A stretch of 16,863 bases of DNA, taken from positions 1-16,863 of the forward strand of contig JAUSKS010000036.1 of the NCBI GenBank assembly GCA_030646595.1. Reading direction: 5' to 3'. A model generated the notes under the pieces. That model was not told where the DNA came from and did not search any database. It saw nothing but the letters and a program-made list of their open reading frames with translations. Below, one piece after another: positions 13,942 through 16,863 of this stretch. The DNA comes from Gallionellaceae bacterium (GTDB lineage: Bacteria > Pseudomonadota > Gammaproteobacteria > Burkholderiales > Gallionellaceae). The position numbers and the translations under genes are program-made. Numbering within the stretch: position 1 is the stretch's first letter; each line of letters opens with the position of its first letter.

Positions 13942-15117
13942 TCAAGCGGCCTTTTTCAATTGCTGGGTCTGTATCTTCCCTTCCCGGTTGTAGTCGGCCA
14001 ACTTGCGCGGCCCATGGAACACTGCAAGATTGCCATCTGCATAGCAATGCACCCGTACCTTGGCCTTCACGTAATGGCAGCGATGGCGATCCGCCGGTAT
14101 CTGCAAGATCATCCCCTCGAACCTCACGCAGTTATCCGCACTGACTGTGCGTTCGTGCTGCTCACACAGGATGTCGTCGAGATTGCCGCCGATCCACGGC
14201 ACGAAGGCGGTACCTTGTTCCTGCGCAGGACAAGCAAACTCGGCGTTGAAGGCCGGTATATAAATTTCCCGCAGGTATCGGTTGGCGCTGGCCATGTCAG
14301 TGATGCCTGCCGCTGCCAATTCGTTGGGTAGCCGTCCTTGATGCGTTCCGAATGCGCGCTCAGATCGCCCTCTTGCTTCCGGCGAATAGGCCGCGATCAT
14401 CTCGATACCCAGGTGTCGTAAGGCACGACCGAACTGGGTGGGGTTGTCCTTGTCGACTTTGCCGCCTGCTTCAGGCGTATGCCAGTAATGGCTGCCCCGG
14501 TCGCTGTAGAATGAACTGAACAGACCGTGTGCCGCAATCACGTCATGCACCCCTTGGAAGCTGCTGGCCGTGCCTTCTTCTTCGACGAAGAACATGGAGT
14601 AGTGTTCGCTGGTGGCGTCATCCAGGGTGTTGATCAAGTCCCACATCTGCCCGACGACCCATTCGTGGGTGCTGCCGTCTTGGTGGATCATCATGCCTGG
14701 CAGGGCGGATCGTTCACGGCGCTTTCGATGCGTGCCACGTTTCGCAGTCGCAGGAACGAGCTCCGCTTTTTGCAGATGCTTTTTTATCCATGTATAGCTG
14801 CGTGTTCCACCGGTGCGTTGATACCAGCTATGGAAGTGTTTGACGTTCCAGCCCAGGTATTGACGCTGATATTCACCGGTCATTGCCATCACTTCATCTA
14901 CCGGCGCTTGGCGGTTTGAGGTGTGTTCCAGCCGTCGATCAATTAATCCTTCCAGTCCGTCTGCTTCGTAGCTCACCCTATAGCGGCGGAAACTGCGTTC
15001 ACATACGCCCAATATTCGAGCTGCTTCGGCTTGCGTCAGCCGTCCTTTGTTCCATCCTTCATACGCTTCTTCAAATCGCATCTTTCGTATCTCCTGTAGC
15101 ACTTGTGTCGGCTTCAT
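13942..15117 (-). CDS. ISNCY-family (IS1202-like) DDE transposase
   Basis: Transposase of 391 residues from the preferred ATG at 15117 (MKPTQVLQEI). A longer frame from 15135 would add MPWGGE. I choose 15117 because a G-run lies directly upstream and the family usually begins this way. Residues 27-60 form a helix-turn-helix (LTQAEAARILGVCERSFRRY) that should bind the IS ends. The catalytic core has Asp147 in MIHQDGSTHEW, Asp206 in SDRGSHYW and Glu253 in ARGRSERAFGT, a full DDE triad in an integrase-type domain. The frame is intact, so the element may be active. Overlapping + strand frames across this gene are shadows. Confidence 0.88.
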   Translation of the reverse strand: MKPTQVLQEIRKMRFEEAYEGWNKGRLTQAEAARILGVCERSFRRYRVSYEADGLEGLIDRRLEHTSNRQAPVDEVMAMTGEYQRQYLGWNVKHFHSWYQRTGGTRSYTWIKKHLQKAELVPATAKRGTHRKRRERSALPGMMIHQDGSTHEWVVGQMWDLINTLDDATSEHYSMFFVEEEGTASSFQGVHDVIAAHGLFSSFYSDRGSHYWHTPEAGGKVDKDNPTQFGRALRHLGIEMIAAYSPEARGRSERAFGTHQGRLPNELAAAGITDMASANRYLREIYIPAFNAEFACPAQEQGTAFVPWIGGNLDDILCEQHERTVSADNCVRFEGMILQIPADRHRCHYVKAKVRVHCYADGNLAVFHGPRKLADYNREGKIQTQQLKKAA

Positions 15118-15141
15118 TTCGCCCCCCCAGGGCAATATGAC

Positions 15142-15174
15142 AACCGGACAGATTGCGCGCTACAAAACCGGACA
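15142..15174. repeat. right inverted repeat of the IS with internal copy
   Basis: AACCGGACA (15142-15150) and GCTACAAAACCGGACA (15159-15174) mirror the left end. The inner copies start 24 bases apart from the outer ones, as on the left. Confidence 0.75.
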
Positions 15175-15306
15175 GATCAAAAGCTCGCAACACTGTAATT
15201 ATTTTTTAGTTGTACAAAAATTAAATTTTGTGGTGCAATCCTGGAAAGTAGAGTTGGCAAGCTAAAGGCATGCCATCACAATAATCAAAACGGGGAGAGC
15301 AAAGTT

Positions 15307-16863
15307 ATGGCATCACAACATACCAAGCCCACGAGTGGGCCTAGCGGTTTAACTGCGCTTGTTTTCACTACCTTACTTACCTTCTCCTCTGTTGGCCTTG
15401 CTGCAGAGCGCTTCGAAACCCCGGTCGGCCTCAGCGTCAATCCAGCAGGTGCAGCCAACTTCACTATCCCCATCGAAGCTCCACCGGGCACCGCTGGCAT
15501 GGCGCCTTCCCTTTCGCTTAACTACTCCAGCCAAGGCAACAATGGCATGCTCGGCATGGGTTGGACATTGAGTGGCTTATCTGCAATCTATCGCTGTGGC
15601 CGCACCTTGATACAAGATGGCGTGCTAGACACCATCAACTATAATGCCAATGACAAATACTGCATGGATGGACAACGGTTGGTGCCGGTAACCGCAACGG
15701 CATCTCCACCAGCAGGCTGCACTACCAGCACCGAATATCGCACCGAACGCGAAAGTTTTACCCGAGTAGTTTCCTGCGGTACAGCGGGCAGTGGACCGGC
15801 TTATTTTGTAGTGTCGACCAAGGCCGGACAAATCATCGAATTTGGCAACACCACCGATTCCCGTATTGAAGCCCAAGGCAAGACCGATGTACGCGCTTGG
15901 GCAGTCAACAAGATTTCGGACACGATCGGTAACTACCTCACTATCAGCTACACCGAAGACAACACCAATGGTGACTATCGCCCCAGCCGAATTGATTACA
16001 CCGGCAATACTGCTGCAGGGCTTGTCCCTTACAATTCGGTGCGCTTTGTCTACCAAACCCGCTCTGACATTACGCCTCGATACCAGGCAGGTTCGGTAAT
16101 GAAGACCATGAAGCTGCTGGCGAATGTGCAGACTTATGCCAAGGTGGGAGCTACCGATACACTGATCAAGGATTATCGGCTTTCCTATCAACCAGACACC
16201 CCCAATTTGTTGTATTCGCGTTTGACCAACATTCAGGAATGCGCCACCGATGGTTCCTGCCTGAACCCGACAGGGACTAACTTTGGGTGGCCACCAGTCA
16301 TCGCTGACCTATCCATACCAGATCCCTCTTCTCCTGCGATACCGACTTCCGTTGGTGGCTATGCTGCATGGCATACCCAAGCGCAATACATGCAGATCGG
16401 TGACTTCAACGGCGACGGAAAAATGGACTACATGTGGATACCGGATGGTCAAAATTTCTGGGACGTCGCATATTCGACCGGAAATGGATTCTCCATCGTT
16501 GATCATGTAATTCCTTCTTCGGTAGGTGGTTATTACCCATCCGGTTCTCAGCAGCAGTACATGCAGGTTGGCGATTTTAATGGTGACGGCAAGATGGACT
16601 ACATGTGGATACCATATGGTCAAACCTTCTGGGATATTGCATATTCGACCGGAAGTGGATTCACCATCATTGACCACGTAATTTCTTCTTCAGTTGGTGG
16701 CTTTTACCCTTCGCATTCTCAACCGCAGTACATGAAATTTGGTGACTTCAACGGTGACGGTAAGATGGACTATATGTGGATACCGGATGGTCAAACCTTC
16801 TGGGACATTGCATATTCGACCGGAAGTGGATTTACCATTGTTGACCATGCAATACCTACTTCT
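15307..16863 (+). CDS. secreted SpvB/TcaC-like protein with FG-GAP/VCBS-type repeats (3' end outside window)
   Basis: 519 codons are open from ATG 15307 to the window end without a stop. GGGGAGAG lies about 9 bases upstream of the ATG. A signal peptide is likely: hydrophobic residues 15-32 (LTALVFTTLLTFSSVGLA), with cleavage near Ala32/Ala33. Residues 35 to about 330 match the SpvB N-terminal domain, seen in PVGLSVNPAGAANFTIPIEA, PPGTAGMAPSLSLNYSSQG and MLGMGWTLSGLSAIYRCGRT. From about residue 349, three 57-residue repeats follow, each with DFNGDGKMDYMWIP (Asp366, Asp423 and Asp480 start the DxNxDGxxD calcium-type loops). Such proteins are often very long, with RHS/YD repeats and a variable toxin or adhesin end, which cannot be seen here. 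The role at the cell surface or in contact-dependent killing is inference. Confidence 0.85.
   Translation, partial: MASQHTKPTSGPSGLTALVFTTLLTFSSVGLAAERFETPVGLSVNPAGAANFTIPIEAPPGTAGMAPSLSLNYSSQGNNGMLGMGWTLSGLSAIYRCGRTLIQDGVLDTINYNANDKYCMDGQRLVPVTATASPPAGCTTSTEYRTERESFTRVVSCGTAGSGPAYFVVSTKAGQIIEFGNTTDSRIEAQGKTDVRAWAVNKISDTIGNYLTISYTEDNTNGDYRPSRIDYTGNTAAGLVPYNSVRFVYQTRSDITPRYQAGSVMKTMKLLANVQTYAKVGATDTLIKDYRLSYQPDTPNLLYSRLTNIQECATDGSCLNPTGTNFGWPPVIADLSIPDPSSPAIPTSVGGYAAWHTQAQYMQIGDFNGDGKMDYMWIPDGQNFWDVAYSTGNGFSIVDHVIPSSVGGYYPSGSQQQYMQVGDFNGDGKMDYMWIPYGQTFWDIAYSTGSGFTIIDHVISSSVGGFYPSHSQPQYMKFGDFNGDGKMDYMWIPDGQTFWDIAYSTGSGFTIVDHAIPTS
16351..16863 (+). repeat. in-frame tandem repeat, 171-bp unit, at least three copies
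   Basis: Units 16351-16521, 16522-16692 and 16693-16863 are exactly 171 bp (57 codons), and the third ends at the window edge. Each begins VGGY or VGGF, contains QYM...GDFNGDGKMDYMWIP, then WD(V/I)AYSTG(N/S)GF and DH(V/A)I. Units 2 and 3 are very similar in DNA as well as protein, which suggests recent duplication or recombination within the gene. More units may follow. Confidence 0.9.

Larger units (their letters stand above)
13830..15174 (-). mobile_element. ISNCY/IS1202-like insertion sequence, apparently complete
   Basis: Element of 1345 bp bounded by the inverted repeats TGTCCGGTTTTGTAGC (13830-13845) and GCTACAAAACCGGACA (15159-15174), which match perfectly over 16 bp. Each end also has a second inner TGTCCG copy (13854-13859; complement within 15142-15150), so the ends are similar over about 30-38 bp. 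The ends start TGT and finish ACA. One transposase gene runs on the - strand. Flanking bases (left ...TTTTTAGAAT, right GATCAAAAGC...) show no direct target duplication, which may mean old insertion, rearrangement, or a group that makes long or no duplications. It separates the sugar operon from the SpvB-like gene. Confidence 0.85.

Noticed and set aside
13848..14331. Open frames on the + strand across the IS
   Set aside because: They are antisense shadows of an intact DDE transposase and show no family features.
15175..15306. Possible c-di-GMP or other riboswitch before the SpvB-like gene
   Set aside because: There are short palindromes (GGCATGCC and a loose ACAAAA/TTTTGT dyad), but the conserved riboswitch cores are not present.
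1..16863. CRISPR array, tRNA or rRNA genes
   Set aside because: No regularly spaced short repeats, cloverleaf-like sequences or rRNA segments were seen.

Overview
This window looks like chromosomal DNA of a betaproteobacterium. The fit is closest to Nitrosomonadales, Gallionellaceae or methylotroph-like groups, but this is inferred from gene content and codon style and was not checked by search. It has three parts: a conserved salvage operon, a long nucleotide-sugar/surface-polysaccharide operon, and an accessory tail with repeats, an insertion sequence and the start of a large secreted protein.

Part A (1-1967, + strand) is methylthioadenosine salvage. It holds the 3' end of an MTA phosphorylase gene, then apt, then mtnA. 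The phosphorylase splits MTA into adenine and methylthioribose-1-phosphate, Apt recycles the adenine to AMP, and MtnA isomerises the sugar phosphate. Together they handle both products of one reaction.

Part B (about 1968-13379, + strand) begins with a 218-bp intergenic region carrying a possible sigma-54 type promoter and several inverted repeats. A tightly packed run of ten genes follows: a B12-binding radical SAM protein, a GHMP (heptose-phosphate type) kinase, a GDP-fucose-synthase-like epimerase/reductase, a two-subunit transketolase, a DegT-fold enzyme, an extended SDR, an LhgO-family FAD oxidoreductase, a Nudix hydrolase and a polytopic membrane protein. The DegT-fold enzyme has His instead of the PLP-binding Lys, so it is probably a ColD-like sugar 3-dehydratase and not an aminotransferase. 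Genes 3 to 6 are joined by ATGA overlaps. There is no glycosyltransferase, flippase or clear polymerase in view, so the run looks like the precursor-making arm of a larger locus. Its main interest is the translational coupling of a thiamine-diphosphate C2-transfer enzyme to a 3-deoxy-4-keto-sugar-forming enzyme. That arrangement could build an unusual deoxy, branched or higher-carbon sugar. The membrane protein gene is split by an apparent -1 frameshift at an A7 tract.

Part C (13380-16863) holds a short coding-like remnant, a palindromic repeat of about 106 bp, a complete ISNCY/IS1202-like insertion sequence with its transposase on the - strand, and the first 519 codons of an exported SpvB-like protein. 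That protein enters tandem 57-residue DxNxDGxxD repeats that run off the window end.
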